Source: Nitrobacter sp039808345 (GTDB lineage Bacteria > Pseudomonadota > Alphaproteobacteria > Rhizobiales > Xanthobacteraceae). Taken from it: 64,000 nt of DNA. Below, piece after piece: positions 9,000-16,858 of the stretch (position 1 is its first letter; every line of letters starts with the position of its first letter). The stretch lies in NCBI RefSeq assembly GCF_047824785.1, contig NZ_CP181167.1, forward strand, positions 3,844,001 to 3,908,000. The letters are read 5' to 3'. The notes under the pieces were generated by a model. That model was not told where the DNA came from, made no database searches, and saw only the letters and a list, made by a program, of their open reading frames with translations. Made by a program: the position numbers and the translations under genes.

Positions 9000-9778
9000 G
9001 CGAGGATGCTGTTCTCGTCGCGTCGTCGCTGTCCGTGCATCTCGGAAAGAGGCTTGTCCTGAACGACATCTCGCTGGCGCTGCCGAGCCGGCGCCTTGTC
9101 GCGCTGGTCGGGCCGAACGGCGCCGGCAAGACCACGTTGCTCCGGGCGCTGGCGGGACTGCTGCCGTCCGAAGGCAGGATCGAGATCCGCGGCGACGCGC
9201 TGTCATCGCTCAGCCTTCGGGAACGCGCGCGCCGCTTCGCCTATCTTCCGCAGGGTCACCAGGTGCATTGGCCGCTGCCGACCAGGGATGTCGTGGCACT
9301 CGGACGTTACCCGCACGGCGCATACGATCCCGGAAGGCTGACCGGCCATGATGCCGACGCCGTGGCGCGGGCGATGCGGATGGCCGACGTGCTGAATCTG
9401 AGCGATCGCCGCGTGACGGAACTATCGGGCGGCGAGCGCAGCCGGGTCGCGCTGGCGCGGGTGCTGGCGGTGGAAGCGCCGGTGCTTCTGGCTGACGAGC
9501 CGACCGCATCGCTCGATCCGCGCTATCAGATCGAGGTGCTTGTCAAGCTGCGGGCAACCGCCGACAACGGAACGCTGGTTGTCGTGGTGACGCACGATCT
9601 CGGACTCGCGGCGCGTTTCGCCGATATTGTTCTGGTGATGTCGGAGGGGCGTCTGGTGTCGCAGGGACCGCCCGCCGGCGCGCTGTCGGAAGCGGTCATG
9701 GCGGAGGTCTTTCGCATCAGAACCTATCGCGCCGACCATGAACGCGAAATCGTTCTGGTGCCGTGGGCTGAGGTGTGA
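8996..9778 (+). CDS. ABC transporter ATP-binding protein (iron-chelate/cobalamin class)
   Basis: A cytoplasmic ATPase of 260 residues powering the importer. It has Walker A GPNGAGKT at about 38-45, a Q-loop region (FAYLPQGHQVHW), signature LSGGERSRVALARVLA, Walker B VLLADEPTASLD and a switch His (VVVVTHDLG). The C-terminal region is shorter than in some relatives. It overlaps the permease gene and the binding-protein gene by 4 bases each, giving one tightly coupled operon. Confidence 0.92.
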   Translation: MSEDAVLVASSLSVHLGKRLVLNDISLALPSRRLVALVGPNGAGKTTLLRALAGLLPSEGRIEIRGDALSSLSLRERARRFAYLPQGHQVHWPLPTRDVVALGRYPHGAYDPGRLTGHDADAVARAMRMADVLNLSDRRVTELSGGERSRVALARVLAVEAPVLLADEPTASLDPRYQIEVLVKLRATADNGTLVVVVTHDLGLAARFADIVLVMSEGRLVSQGPPAGALSEAVMAEVFRIRTYRADHEREIVLVPWAEV

Positions 9779-10680
9779 TCGCGATGTCGTGGCTTTCGCG
9801 GCCGCATCTCTTTCGCAACGCGATCCGCGCGGGTATCGCCGCACGAAGCGTCGATCTTGCCGCCGTCATAGGCTTCGCCATCGCGATCGTCGCGCCCGCG
9901 CGCGCTGCCGATCCGCCGCGCGTCGCTTCGATCAATCTATGCACCGATCAGCTTCTGATGGCGCTCGCCGACCCCGCACAGATCGTCGGCCTCAGCCCTT
10001 ACTCGCGCGATGCCGCTCGCTCCCACGCCGCGGACGAGGCGAAGAACTATCGGCGGCTCTCCGGCGAGGCCGAGGACGTGCTGATGCTCGGACCCGACGT
10101 TGTCGTCGCCACCCCTTATACCAAACATGCGACACGGCAGCTGTTGAAGCAGCAGGGCATGCGCGTGGCCGAGTTCGATGTCGCGAAATCGATCGATGAC
10201 GTGAAAGACCAGATTCGCCGGATGGGCGATCTCGTCCGGCATCCGGATCGCGCGCAGATGCAGATCGCGCGGCTCGACGCCGCGATCGCCCGCGCGAGGA
10301 AGGCAACGGCGCGCAAGCGCTATCAGGTACTGGCGCTGTCGCGACGCGGTTGGGTGTCCGGCGCAGACAGCCTCGCCAGCGCATTGCTCTCGGTCGCCGG
10401 GCTATCGAACGCGGCATCCCGACTTGGCATTCGGTACGGCGGATTCGCCAAGCTCGAAACCATCGTTGCCGCCCGGCCGGATCTCATCCTGATATCGGAC
10501 GGCAGCCCTATCGCCGAGGACCAGGGCAGCGCGCTGCTCTTGCACCCCGCGCTGGAAGAAGTGTATCCGCCGTCGCGGCGGATCATTGTTCCTGAAGATC
10601 TCACGGTGTGCGGCGGGCCAATGCTTGCCGATGCATTGGAGCGGCTGGTCGCGGAACTTATGCGCATCGGTGACCTTTAG
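9775..10680 (+). CDS. periplasmic substrate-binding protein, BtuF/FepB-like
   Basis: A protein of 301 residues from a GTG at 9775 that overlaps the ATPase stop; an ATG at 9784 is equally possible. A signal-like hydrophobic stretch ends near APARAAD (residue 46). The mature part has the two-lobe helical-backbone-binding-protein pattern: PRVASINLCTDQLLMALAD, then EDVLMLGPDVVVATPY, and later LETIVAARPDLILISDG. There is no lipobox, so it is probably free in the periplasm. It would capture the chelate delivered by the receptor encoded next. Iron-siderophore, haem and corrinoid ligands cannot be separated by sequence alone. Confidence 0.85.
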   Translation: MIAMSWLSRPHLFRNAIRAGIAARSVDLAAVIGFAIAIVAPARAADPPRVASINLCTDQLLMALADPAQIVGLSPYSRDAARSHAADEAKNYRRLSGEAEDVLMLGPDVVVATPYTKHATRQLLKQQGMRVAEFDVAKSIDDVKDQIRRMGDLVRHPDRAQMQIARLDAAIARARKATARKRYQVLALSRRGWVSGADSLASALLSVAGLSNAASRLGIRYGGFAKLETIVAARPDLILISDGSPIAEDQGSALLLHPALEEVYPPSRRIIVPEDLTVCGGPMLADALERLVAELMRIGDL

Positions 10681-10735
10681 AGCATGATCCCGGCCCGAAG
10701 GGCCGCGGCAGCACAAAGTGGACGCCGGTTTTCTG
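10681..10735. repeat. dispersed palindromic repeat (agcatgatcc family)
   Basis: The sequence starts agagcatgatcccgg and ends ...gtggacgccggttttc, matching the copies near 16380, 56691 and 62436. It lies directly after the binding-protein stop. Confidence 0.55.
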
Positions 10736-10821
10736 CACCCCTCATCGTGACACCGCATCCCAAAGCGGCAGGACCGGCGCGCACACCCCGCGGAGTTCTC
10801 GCGATATCGCATCTTTCGCTC

Positions 10822-10838
10822 TTGCGAAGCATTCGCAA
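10822..10838. promoter_or_regulatory. Fur-like palindrome upstream of the receptor gene
   Basis: TTGCGAAGCATTCGCAA is a near-perfect palindrome about 40 bases before the receptor start. It matches the outer and central positions of the classical Fur core TGATAATCATTATCA (TG..AA.CATT..CA). A second, weaker copy, TTGCGACCTATTCGCGA, follows at 10853-10869, centred 31 bases (about three helical turns) downstream. Iron-dependent repression by Fur is an inference. Irr or another metal regulator is possible. Confidence 0.45.
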
Positions 10839-10878
10839 CTTTAGTAATGCAATTGCGACCTATTCGCGATCTAAGGTG

Positions 10879-12993
10879 ATGAGTGTGAGATTCTCCAGGT
10901 GGTTGTTGCAGACGTGCGTGATGGTCTTTTCAAGCGCTGCCGTGGCGCAGACAATCGATCTTCCGGAAGTGGTCGTCACATCCCCGAACCCGATACAGAC
11001 AGCGCCGAACAGCGACGAGACGGGCTACCAAGGGGCGACCTCTCAGTCCATTGCCGCGGCATCGTCGTTTACGTCGGTATCCGTCATGACCTCCCAGCAG
11101 GGGCTGACCAGGGGCGCCGCCTCGCTGGGCGACGCGCTGAGCACGACGCCGGGCGTCTCATCCACCACCTTTTCACCGGTTGCCAGCCGCCCCGTCATTC
11201 GCGGACTCGGCGGCTTCCGCGTGCGAACACAGGAGAACGGGATCGGCTCTCATGACATGGGCAATCTTGGAGAAGATCACGCTGTCACCATCGACCCGCT
11301 TGTTGCCGGCCGCGTCGAGGTTATCCGGGGTCCGGGCACATTGCGCTATGGCTCGCAGGCGATCGGCGGCGTGGTCAGCGCCAATAACGGACGCATTCCA
11401 ACGGTGATTCCGCCGAACGGAGTTGCGTTCGAGACACGTGGTGGTTTGAACAGCGTCAGCGGCGGCAAGGATGGCGCGCTGCTGCTCGATACCGGAGGCG
11501 GCAATTTCGCTCTCCATGTCGACACCTTCAAGCGAACCGCTGGTGACTATCGCATTCCGGGCGGGATCCAGGAAAATTCGAGCTACGCGTCGCAAGGATA
11601 TGGTATCGGCGGCTCCCATATTTTCAAGGATGGCTTCGTCGGCGTGTCCTACCAGAGCACGGCAACGACATACTTTATTCCCGGCATCGATTCCGCCCGC
11701 GAAAAGAACCATATCGACCTGCGTCAGTCGAAATGGAGCAGCCGGGGCGAATGGCGGCTCGGCGAAAGCGGGATCGATACACTTCGTTACTGGCTCGGGT
11801 TTACCGACTACAAGCACGACGAGATCGACGGCCTGGGCGCGGCGACCAATGTCGGCTCCACGTTCCGGAATAGAGAACTCGAATCACGCGTGGAGGTGTC
11901 GCATCTGCCGTTCAGTACGGCATTCGGCGAATTGACGGGTGCGGCAGGCTTCCAATGGGGACGCCGCCAACTCTCGGTTAAAGGCGCGCAAGAGGAACTG
12001 CTGTCCCCGGCGCGCGCGGAGAACCTCGCGGCATTCATCTTCGAAGAACTGCAGCTCATGCCCGCCTTGCGCATGCAAGGCGCGGTTCGAATGGAACGCA
12101 CCGCCATTGCCGGCACCGGCGCGAGCTTTCCATCGTCGTATCTTCCGCCACCCGACCAGCCAAGCCTCTTCGCGGTCAATCGCAGCTTCCTGCCTGTCAG
12201 CGCAAGCGCCGGACTGCTGTACGACCTGCCATATGGCATGGTTGCGCGCGTCACGGCGCAGCATGTCGAGCGTGCTCCGGACCCTGTCGAACTTTTCTAC
12301 AAGGGACCGCACGACACGCCGCGAACATTCGAGATCGGCGACCCGACGATGACGCTGGAAAAGGCCGACACGCTTGAGATCGGGCTGAAGCGTGGGCGCG
12401 GAGATACGCGCTTCGAGATCTCCGCCCACTACACAAGATTTGGAAACTTCATCTACAAGAATTTTACAGGGCTGATGTGCAACGACAGCTTTGCAACATG
12501 CGGTGCGCCGGGCGCAAGCTTCGATCAGATCATCTATTCGCAGCGCGACGCCACCTTCATGGGAGGCGAATTCCAGCTCGAACATGACGTGGCGCGTCTG
12601 TGGGATGGAATATGGGGCGTGGAGGCGCAATACGATATCGTCCGCGCCACATTCGCGGATGGCGGCTACGTACCCAAGATACCGCCCTATCGCCTCGGCG
12701 GCGGACTGTTCTACCGCGATCCGAGCTGGAGCGCGCGCATCAACCTCCTGCACGCGTTTGCCCAGAACAATCTGGGCGCATTCGAGACTCCCACTCCCGG
12801 ATACAATCTGCTCAACGCGGAGCTGAGCTATATGGCGAAACTGCCGAATCCGACATTCCCGACGGAACTGACGATCGGCCTGAGGGGAGAGAATCTGCTG
12901 AACGACAGCATTCGTTTCCATCAATCGTACAAGAAGGACGAGGTCTTGCAGCCGGGACGCAACATTCGCTTATTCGCGTCCGTCAAATTCTAG
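10879..12993 (+). CDS. TonB-dependent outer-membrane receptor
   Basis: A receptor of 704 residues from the ATG at 10879; a GTG at 10885 has AAGG 8 nt upstream and may be the real start. The signal peptide ends near AAVAQ and a TonB-box-like LPEVVVTS follows. The plug has RPVIRGLGGFRVRTQENGI, EDHAVTIDPLVAGRVEVIRG and LRYGSQAIGGVVS; the barrel ends LFASVKF. The plug style resembles receptors for metals of the ZnuD type as much as siderophore receptors. It lacks an STN domain, so unlike the receptor at 2814-5378 it is not a FecR partner. It is downstream of the permease/ATPase/binding-protein operon and probably supplies that importer. Confidence 0.9.
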   Translation: MSVRFSRWLLQTCVMVFSSAAVAQTIDLPEVVVTSPNPIQTAPNSDETGYQGATSQSIAAASSFTSVSVMTSQQGLTRGAASLGDALSTTPGVSSTTFSPVASRPVIRGLGGFRVRTQENGIGSHDMGNLGEDHAVTIDPLVAGRVEVIRGPGTLRYGSQAIGGVVSANNGRIPTVIPPNGVAFETRGGLNSVSGGKDGALLLDTGGGNFALHVDTFKRTAGDYRIPGGIQENSSYASQGYGIGGSHIFKDGFVGVSYQSTATTYFIPGIDSAREKNHIDLRQSKWSSRGEWRLGESGIDTLRYWLGFTDYKHDEIDGLGAATNVGSTFRNRELESRVEVSHLPFSTAFGELTGAAGFQWGRRQLSVKGAQEELLSPARAENLAAFIFEELQLMPALRMQGAVRMERTAIAGTGASFPSSYLPPPDQPSLFAVNRSFLPVSASAGLLYDLPYGMVARVTAQHVERAPDPVELFYKGPHDTPRTFEIGDPTMTLEKADTLEIGLKRGRGDTRFEISAHYTRFGNFIYKNFTGLMCNDSFATCGAPGASFDQIIYSQRDATFMGGEFQLEHDVARLWDGIWGVEAQYDIVRATFADGGYVPKIPPYRLGGGLFYRDPSWSARINLLHAFAQNNLGAFETPTPGYNLLNAELSYMAKLPNPTFPTELTIGLRGENLLNDSIRFHQSYKKDEVLQPGRNIRLFASVKF

Positions 12994-13077
12994 TGGCCAC
13001 CGCGTCCCGGGCAGCGCGCAAGGCCGGATTCGGCATCTTCACGCGGCGACGAAACTAGGACTGTAAGCCTAGTATTG

Positions 13078-13091
13078 TACTTTACGTACCC
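13078..13091 (+). repeat. left inverted end of the IS1595-type element
   Basis: TACTTTACGTACCC, inverted relative to 14317-14330 with one mismatch. It is preceded by the 8-bp duplication candidate TAGTATTG. Confidence 0.75.
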
Positions 13092-13129
13092 ATTGTGACA
13101 TGAGAGTCTGACTGCATTGGAGCGCAGTC

Positions 13130-13694
13130 ATGAGGTCCTTTTTGAACGACAAGCATTTGCAAAACGAGGAAGCGGCCTACGCTTGGGTTGAAGCCCGTAT
13201 CTGGCCGAACGGTCCCGTATGCCCTCATTGTGGCGGCGTGGAGCGCATTTCCAAGATGGGCGGCAAGTCCACCCGGATCGGCGCTTACAAGTGCTACCAG
13301 TGCCGCAAGCCCTTCACCGTAAAGGTTGGGACTATTTTCGAGTCTAGTCACGTTCCTATGCACCTGTGGCTGCAAGCCATCTATCTGCTTTCTTCCTCAA
13401 AGAAGGGCATTAGCTCTAACCAGCTTCACCGCACCCTTGGCTGTACTCTCAAAACCGCGTGGTTCATTTCTCATCGCGTCCGCGAAGCTATACGAGACGG
13501 CGGCTTGGCTCCTACGAGCGGCGCTGGCGGGGATCGTGGAGGTCGATGAAAAATGTTTTTGGACCGACCGAAGAAAAAATTCGCCGCAGCGAAAGGGTCG
13601 TCCGTTTACCACGCATGGCCGGACCGGCCAGCAAGCGCACTATCGTCTCCCTCGTTGAGCGCGGCGGCAAACGGCTAGTAAAAGGTGAAATAGG
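13130..13694 (+). pseudogene. IS1595-type transposase, frameshifted and truncated
   Basis: The first 130 or so residues are intact: an N-terminal zinc-ribbon (WPNGPVCPHCGGVERI ... YKCYQCRKPFTVKVGTIFE) and the start of the ISXO2-like catalytic domain (LHRTLGCTLKTAWFISHRVREAI). Near 13535 the frame is lost: the conserved IVEVDEK segment with the first catalytic Asp continues in another frame, and a later VSLVERGGKRLVKG segment lies in the third frame. The remaining catalytic half expected for a protein of about 300 residues is missing. Two frameshifts plus an internal deletion make it non-functional. Confidence 0.85.
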
Positions 13695-13889
13695 ATGGCT
13701 CAAAAGCCCAAAGCTCGCGGCGCTAAGAAAAAAGCAGCACCGAAAGAGAAAGCACGCGATGAAAAGCAATTCGAGCGGTTCATAGAAACTGCTCGGGACC
13801 TTGGCGTTGATGAGAGCGGGGAACTGTTCGGGAATCACTTCCGAAGAATAGTTGTATCTAAGGAGCCGCCGAAGCGGCGGCAGCCGTAG
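13695..13889 (+). CDS. small Lys-rich protein carried by the IS element (passenger)
   Basis: A protein of 64 residues. A basic, unstructured head (MAQKPKARGAKKKAAPKEKA) is followed by an amphipathic helix (EKQFERFIETARDLGVDESG) and a tail ending PPKRRQP. AGGTGAAATAGG precedes the ATG. Its place directly behind the transposase and inside the inverted ends marks it as a passenger gene; as I recall, similar small proteins accompany transposases of this family. Its role is unknown. Its last 32 bases overlap the end of the convergent ORF below. Confidence 0.6.
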   Translation: MAQKPKARGAKKKAAPKEKARDEKQFERFIETARDLGVDESGELFGNHFRRIVVSKEPPKRRQP

Positions 13890-14241
13890 TTGTCGTTGGC
13901 GGTTGAACCGGCAGTACCGCAAGCATTGCGGTGATAACGCTTCTTGCAATTCCAAGCGTGGCAATTGACTCGTCGGTCGTCAATATAACCTCAGGATGGA
14001 TTAGCGGATTGCGGTGCAGGTCGGTCATTTGCTTGAGCGCGGCTAGAATCTTTTCATCTCCCTTCTTCGATTGCCTCAAAGCATTTAGATAGATGCTGTT
14101 GCTCAATCCCTGGATCGCGGACGATCCAATATATAACGGCATAAAAACATCATCGAGCGTGGCATCTGCGTCAGGAAGGCGCGACAATCCTTCGAGTTGC
14201 TCCGCGATCTCAAAAATGTACGGCAATGCAACCCTGAGCAT
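13858..14241 (-). CDS. hypothetical protein carried by the IS element (passenger)
   Basis: A protein of 127 residues, mostly helical and soluble: LPYIFEIAEQLEGLSRLPDAD, ALRQSKKGDEKILAALKQM and an Ala/Thr-rich C-terminus (TTTTAAAASAAP). I do not recognise a family. It is encoded opposite to the transposase, between it and the right inverted end. A 10-bp-stem hairpin sits just before its start (14286-14310) and may affect its expression. Confidence 0.55.
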   Translation of the reverse strand: MLRVALPYIFEIAEQLEGLSRLPDADATLDDVFMPLYIGSSAIQGLSNSIYLNALRQSKKGDEKILAALKQMTDLHRNPLIHPEVILTTDESIATLGIARSVITAMLAVLPVQPPTTTTAAAASAAP

Positions 14242-14285
14242 ATTTTTTCCCGCTCCACCAGAAATGTGAGCCGGGCACGAATCCC

Positions 14286-14310
14286 CCGGTGCTACTCACG
14301 GTAGCACCGG
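14286..14310. repeat. perfect hairpin next to the right IS end
   Basis: The arms CCGGTGCTAC and GTAGCACCGG pair over 10 bp with a TCACG loop, 6 bases inside the right inverted end. With no T-tract it is not a standard terminator. It may be a transposase-binding or anti-readthrough structure. Confidence 0.6.
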
Positions 14311-14316
14311 CCATCT

Positions 14317-14330
14317 GGGTACGCAAAGTA
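14317..14330 (-). repeat. right inverted end of the IS1595-type element
   Basis: GGGTACGCAAAGTA is the inverse of 13078-13091 with one mismatch. It is followed by TAGCATTG, the likely second copy of the target duplication. Confidence 0.75.
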
Positions 14331-14408
14331 TAGCATTGGGATAAGCCTTTTGAAGCTAAGTTCTTTGCCAGCGAATTTCCCGTTGAAGTCTCCGGGCAAA
14401 CTGATAGG

Positions 14409-14426
14409 CTACCTGCCGTACGGTAG
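14409..14426. promoter_or_regulatory. operator for the TetR regulator (autoregulatory copy)
   Basis: CTACCTGCCGTACGGTAG lies 7 bases before the TetR start. The reverse complement of the site at 15002-15019 matches it at 16 of 18 positions. Its position predicts that the regulator represses itself. Confidence 0.7.
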
Positions 14427-14433
14427 GATTTTG

Positions 14434-14985
14434 ATGGCCAAGATTGAGCGCAACGAGATCGTAACTCGCGCCGCCGAACTTTTCCGGATCGGTGGCTACG
14501 ACGATACGTCGATGGCGCAGATCGCGGATGCCTGCGGAATCCGCAAGGCCAGCCTCTATCACCACTTCCCGGAGAAGGATGGCCTGGTGCTGGCGGCCAT
14601 CGAACGCATCCACGAGCATTTTCGGAAGCACATCTTTATTGTCGCCTACCGCAACGAGGCCGACGCCAGACAACGGCTCCATACGCTCTGCGACGCGACG
14701 TTCAGCTACTTCGACGGCCGGGAGGGCGGATGCCTCCTGGGAAATTTCGCGCTGGCGCTGACGGAACGCGCGCCGCGCTTCCAGACGCCGTTGCGCGCTT
14801 ATTTTGACGACTGGGCAAAAGCCATCGCTCATCTGCTCACCCCGGAGCATGGGGAGAGCAAGGCGCGCGATCTGGCTTTCGATTCGGTCGCGCACATCCA
14901 GGGGGCGATCATGATGATGCGCCTCTACCACGATCCCCGACATCTGCGCCGGGCGCTTGAGACGAGCATCAGGACGCTTCCCTAA
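14434..14985 (+). CDS. TetR/AcrR-family transcriptional regulator
   Basis: A protein of 183 residues from the ATG at 14434. Residues 1-50 are the TetR DNA-binding domain (IVTRAAELFRIGGYDDTSMAQIADACGIRKASLYHHFPEKDGL split into its helices). The remainder is a helical ligand domain with a TetR_C-type pattern (GGCLLGNFALALTERAP). An ORF extending to 14350 exists, but it would run through the operator, so the shorter start is preferred. It is followed by an MFS transporter whose promoter carries the same operator, so it is most likely the drug- or metabolite-responsive repressor of that transporter. Confidence 0.92.
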   Translation: MAKIERNEIVTRAAELFRIGGYDDTSMAQIADACGIRKASLYHHFPEKDGLVLAAIERIHEHFRKHIFIVAYRNEADARQRLHTLCDATFSYFDGREGGCLLGNFALALTERAPRFQTPLRAYFDDWAKAIAHLLTPEHGESKARDLAFDSVAHIQGAIMMMRLYHDPRHLRRALETSIRTLP

Positions 14986-15001
14986 ATTTTTCACAAAAAA
15001 C

Positions 15002-15019
15002 CTACCGTATGGCCGGTAG
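15002..15019. promoter_or_regulatory. operator for the TetR regulator (transporter copy)
   Basis: CTACCGTATGGCCGGTAG has perfect outer arms CTACCG/CGGTAG and lies 14 bases before the MFS start. Inverted, it equals the site at 14409-14426 in 16 of 18 bases. Confidence 0.7.
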
Positions 15020-15033
15020 TATATGGAAACAAC

Positions 15034-16275
15034 ATGCAGAAAACGCAGCATTTCCACGGACCATGGATCGTCGCCATCGCCTTCGTGACGCTCATGGGAG
15101 CATTCGGCCTCAACCTGAGCGGCGGCCAGTTTTTCGCGCCGCTGGCTCAGGAGTACGGGTGGGGACTCGCCGCATTGAGTTCAGCGGCGGCTCTCAACAT
15201 GATCGTATGGGGGATCTTCCAGCCGCTCATGGGGCGGCTGATCGACCGTTTCGGTCCCAAGCCCATCATCGTGACAAGCGCCGCCCTCATGGGAACAGCC
15301 TTTCTGTTGTCCTCGACGATCTCAACGGTTTGGGAGTTCTACCTTTACTATGGAGTGCTCGCCGCGATCGGCTTTGCCGGCTGCGGGTCCATGGCCAATT
15401 CGGTCCTCGTCGCGCGATGGTACGTCCGGGGACGAGCAAGGATGCTGGCTCGAAGCGCGATGGGCATGAATATCGGCCAGCTTGTTTTCCTTCCGCTTAC
15501 AGGATGGCTTATCGTCGTCTCCGGTTTTCGCGGAGCATTTCTTGGGCTCGGCGTTCTGATGATCGTGGTGATTGTCCCGCTGGTTCTGTTCGTTGCGCAC
15601 AGTTCGCCGGACAAAATCAACCAGGCGCCGGACGGCGACGAGCTTTCCACCTTCACGCCGCCGAAATCAGCCTCGCTTTCACAAGCCGTCAGAAGCTCGG
15701 ATTTCTGGGCAGCCACCTTCGGCTTCGTGACCTGCGGATACTCGCTTTATCTCGTCGTGATCCATCTACCGCGTTTCGCCGTCGATCTCGGGGCGAACCT
15801 TGCCACGGGCGGACAGGTTCTCGGCCTCGCGGCTGGCGCAAGCGCGGTTTCGATGTGGGTATGCGGCCAACTGGCCGGACGGGCCGGCAAGAAGAACCTG
15901 CTGATCGGCCTCTATCTGGTCCGCGCGCTCTCGCTTGCCTTCCTCGCCGTCTCGACGGAGGTTTGGCAACTCTATGCGTTCGCTCTTGTCTATGGCCTGT
16001 CGTCCATGCCCATCATTCCGTTGAAGACCGGCCTGATCGGAGACCTGTTCGGCGCAAACGCCATGGGGAGCATACTCGGGACCGTATGGTTCCTGCATCA
16101 GATACTCGCGGCCATCGCCGTTTATCTCGGCGGCTATTTGCGGGTCGAGACGGGAAGCTACGCGGTGGCGTTCTGGTCGGCCGCGATTCTGCTCCTGATC
16201 GGCGCGGCATCGACAAGTCTTATCCGCAGCCCTGGCGGGCCGGTTCCTCTGAAGCCAAATCCAGCGCCCGGCTAG
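15034..16275 (+). CDS. MFS transporter
   Basis: A protein of 413 residues with twelve hydrophobic segments in two halves separated by a charged loop near residue 200 (SSPDKINQAPDGDELST). An MFS loop signature follows TM2 (GRLIDRFGPKPIIV). The general pattern fits the oxalate/formate or monocarboxylate-like branch, though the substrate is unknown. The direct neighbourhood of a TetR repressor with a shared operator suggests an inducible exporter or importer. The longer ORF in another frame over the same bases (15009-16292) is a shadow. Confidence 0.88.
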   Translation: MQKTQHFHGPWIVAIAFVTLMGAFGLNLSGGQFFAPLAQEYGWGLAALSSAAALNMIVWGIFQPLMGRLIDRFGPKPIIVTSAALMGTAFLLSSTISTVWEFYLYYGVLAAIGFAGCGSMANSVLVARWYVRGRARMLARSAMGMNIGQLVFLPLTGWLIVVSGFRGAFLGLGVLMIVVIVPLVLFVAHSSPDKINQAPDGDELSTFTPPKSASLSQAVRSSDFWAATFGFVTCGYSLYLVVIHLPRFAVDLGANLATGGQVLGLAAGASAVSMWVCGQLAGRAGKKNLLIGLYLVRALSLAFLAVSTEVWQLYAFALVYGLSSMPIIPLKTGLIGDLFGANAMGSILGTVWFLHQILAAIAVYLGGYLRVETGSYAVAFWSAAILLLIGAASTSLIRSPGGPVPLKPNPAPG

Positions 16276-16281
16276 AGCTTT

Positions 16282-16430
16282 TTCGCTTCTGATTGAATCA
16301 GAAGCGAATCTCTAGATTATTGTTTTAACGCGTTTTCTTCACGCGAACCGGTGCCCGCTTCGCTCGAAAACGCTATAGAGCATGATCCCGCGAAGGGAGA
16401 ACCGGTTCTCGGATAAGATCATGCCAGATC
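16282..16430. repeat. cluster of three dispersed palindromic repeats
   Basis: In order: a palindrome with arms TTCGCTTCTGATT/AATCAGAAGCGAA (16282-16308), the cgcgttttcttcacgcgaac ... cgctcgaaaacgct repeat (about 16328-16374), and the agcatgatcc ... ggttctcgga ... gatcatgc repeat (about 16377-16425). They lie between the MFS stop and the cold-shock gene. The rest of this gap up to 16657 shows no gene. Confidence 0.7.
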
Positions 16431-16657
16431 AAAAAGTTAAGCCTGGCACGCGGCTTACAGCTTCTTATTCAAACCATGCTGCGGAGGCGATGAATTGTGG
16501 CAAAATTCTACCTATGCTCCGCAGAATTTCCCCCAAGTATTGCCGCCTGTGTGTTTGATCTATCAAGCCGCCCCGAGACCGCGTATCGTGCGTGCGCCGT
16601 CGGACAAGCCGGTTTCCCGGGGACCGACGACTGTTTCAATCCTGCGGAGACTTGGGA

Positions 16658-16858
16658 ATGGCTAAGGGTACTGTGAAGTGGTTCAACCCGACCAAAGGTT
16701 ATGGTTTCATCCAGCCGGCCGGAGGTGGCAAGGATGTGTTCGTCCATATTTCAGCCGTCGAAAGAGCCGGTCTTTCCACGCTGAATGAGGGCCAGAGCGT
16801 TGAATTCGAGGAAGTTGCCAACCGGGGCAAGACTTCGGCCGAAAACCTGAAGGTTTGA
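16658..16858 (+). CDS. cspA: cold-shock domain protein (CspA family)
   Basis: A protein of 66 residues starting MAKGTVKWFNPTKGYGFIQP, with RNP1-type KGYGFI and RNP2-type VFVHIS motifs. It is a single-stranded nucleic-acid-binding chaperone. GGAGA lies 7 bases before the ATG. An upstream in-frame start at 16592 is ignored because the family begins at this Met. It is monocistronic. Confidence 0.93.
   Translation: MAKGTVKWFNPTKGYGFIQPAGGGKDVFVHISAVERAGLSTLNEGQSVEFEEVANRGKTSAENLKV

Larger units (their letters stand above)
13078..14330. mobile_element. IS1595-family (ISXO2/ISNwi1-like) insertion sequence, decayed
   Basis: Ends TACTTTACGTACCC (13078-13091) and GGGTACGCAAAGTA (14317-14330) are inverted with one mismatch in 14. 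The 8 bases outside, TAGTATTG (13070-13077) and TAGCATTG (14331-14338), differ at one position, as expected for an aged 8-bp target duplication of this family. Inside are a transposase broken by frameshifts, a 64-residue Lys-rich protein and a convergent 127-residue protein. Family name rests on the zinc-ribbon plus ISXO2-type core of the transposase. It sits between the receptor gene and the TetR gene and breaks neither. Confidence 0.8.

Noticed and set aside
15009..16292. 427-residue ORF in another frame over the MFS gene
   Set aside because: It lacks membrane segments and has shadow-type composition; the 413-residue frame is a clear MFS protein.
16444..16459. TGGCACGCGGCTTACA as a sigma-54 promoter before cspA
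   Set aside because: The -24 part is good, but the -12 element reads TTAC instead of TTGC, it lies about 200 bases from the gene, and no activator site was seen.
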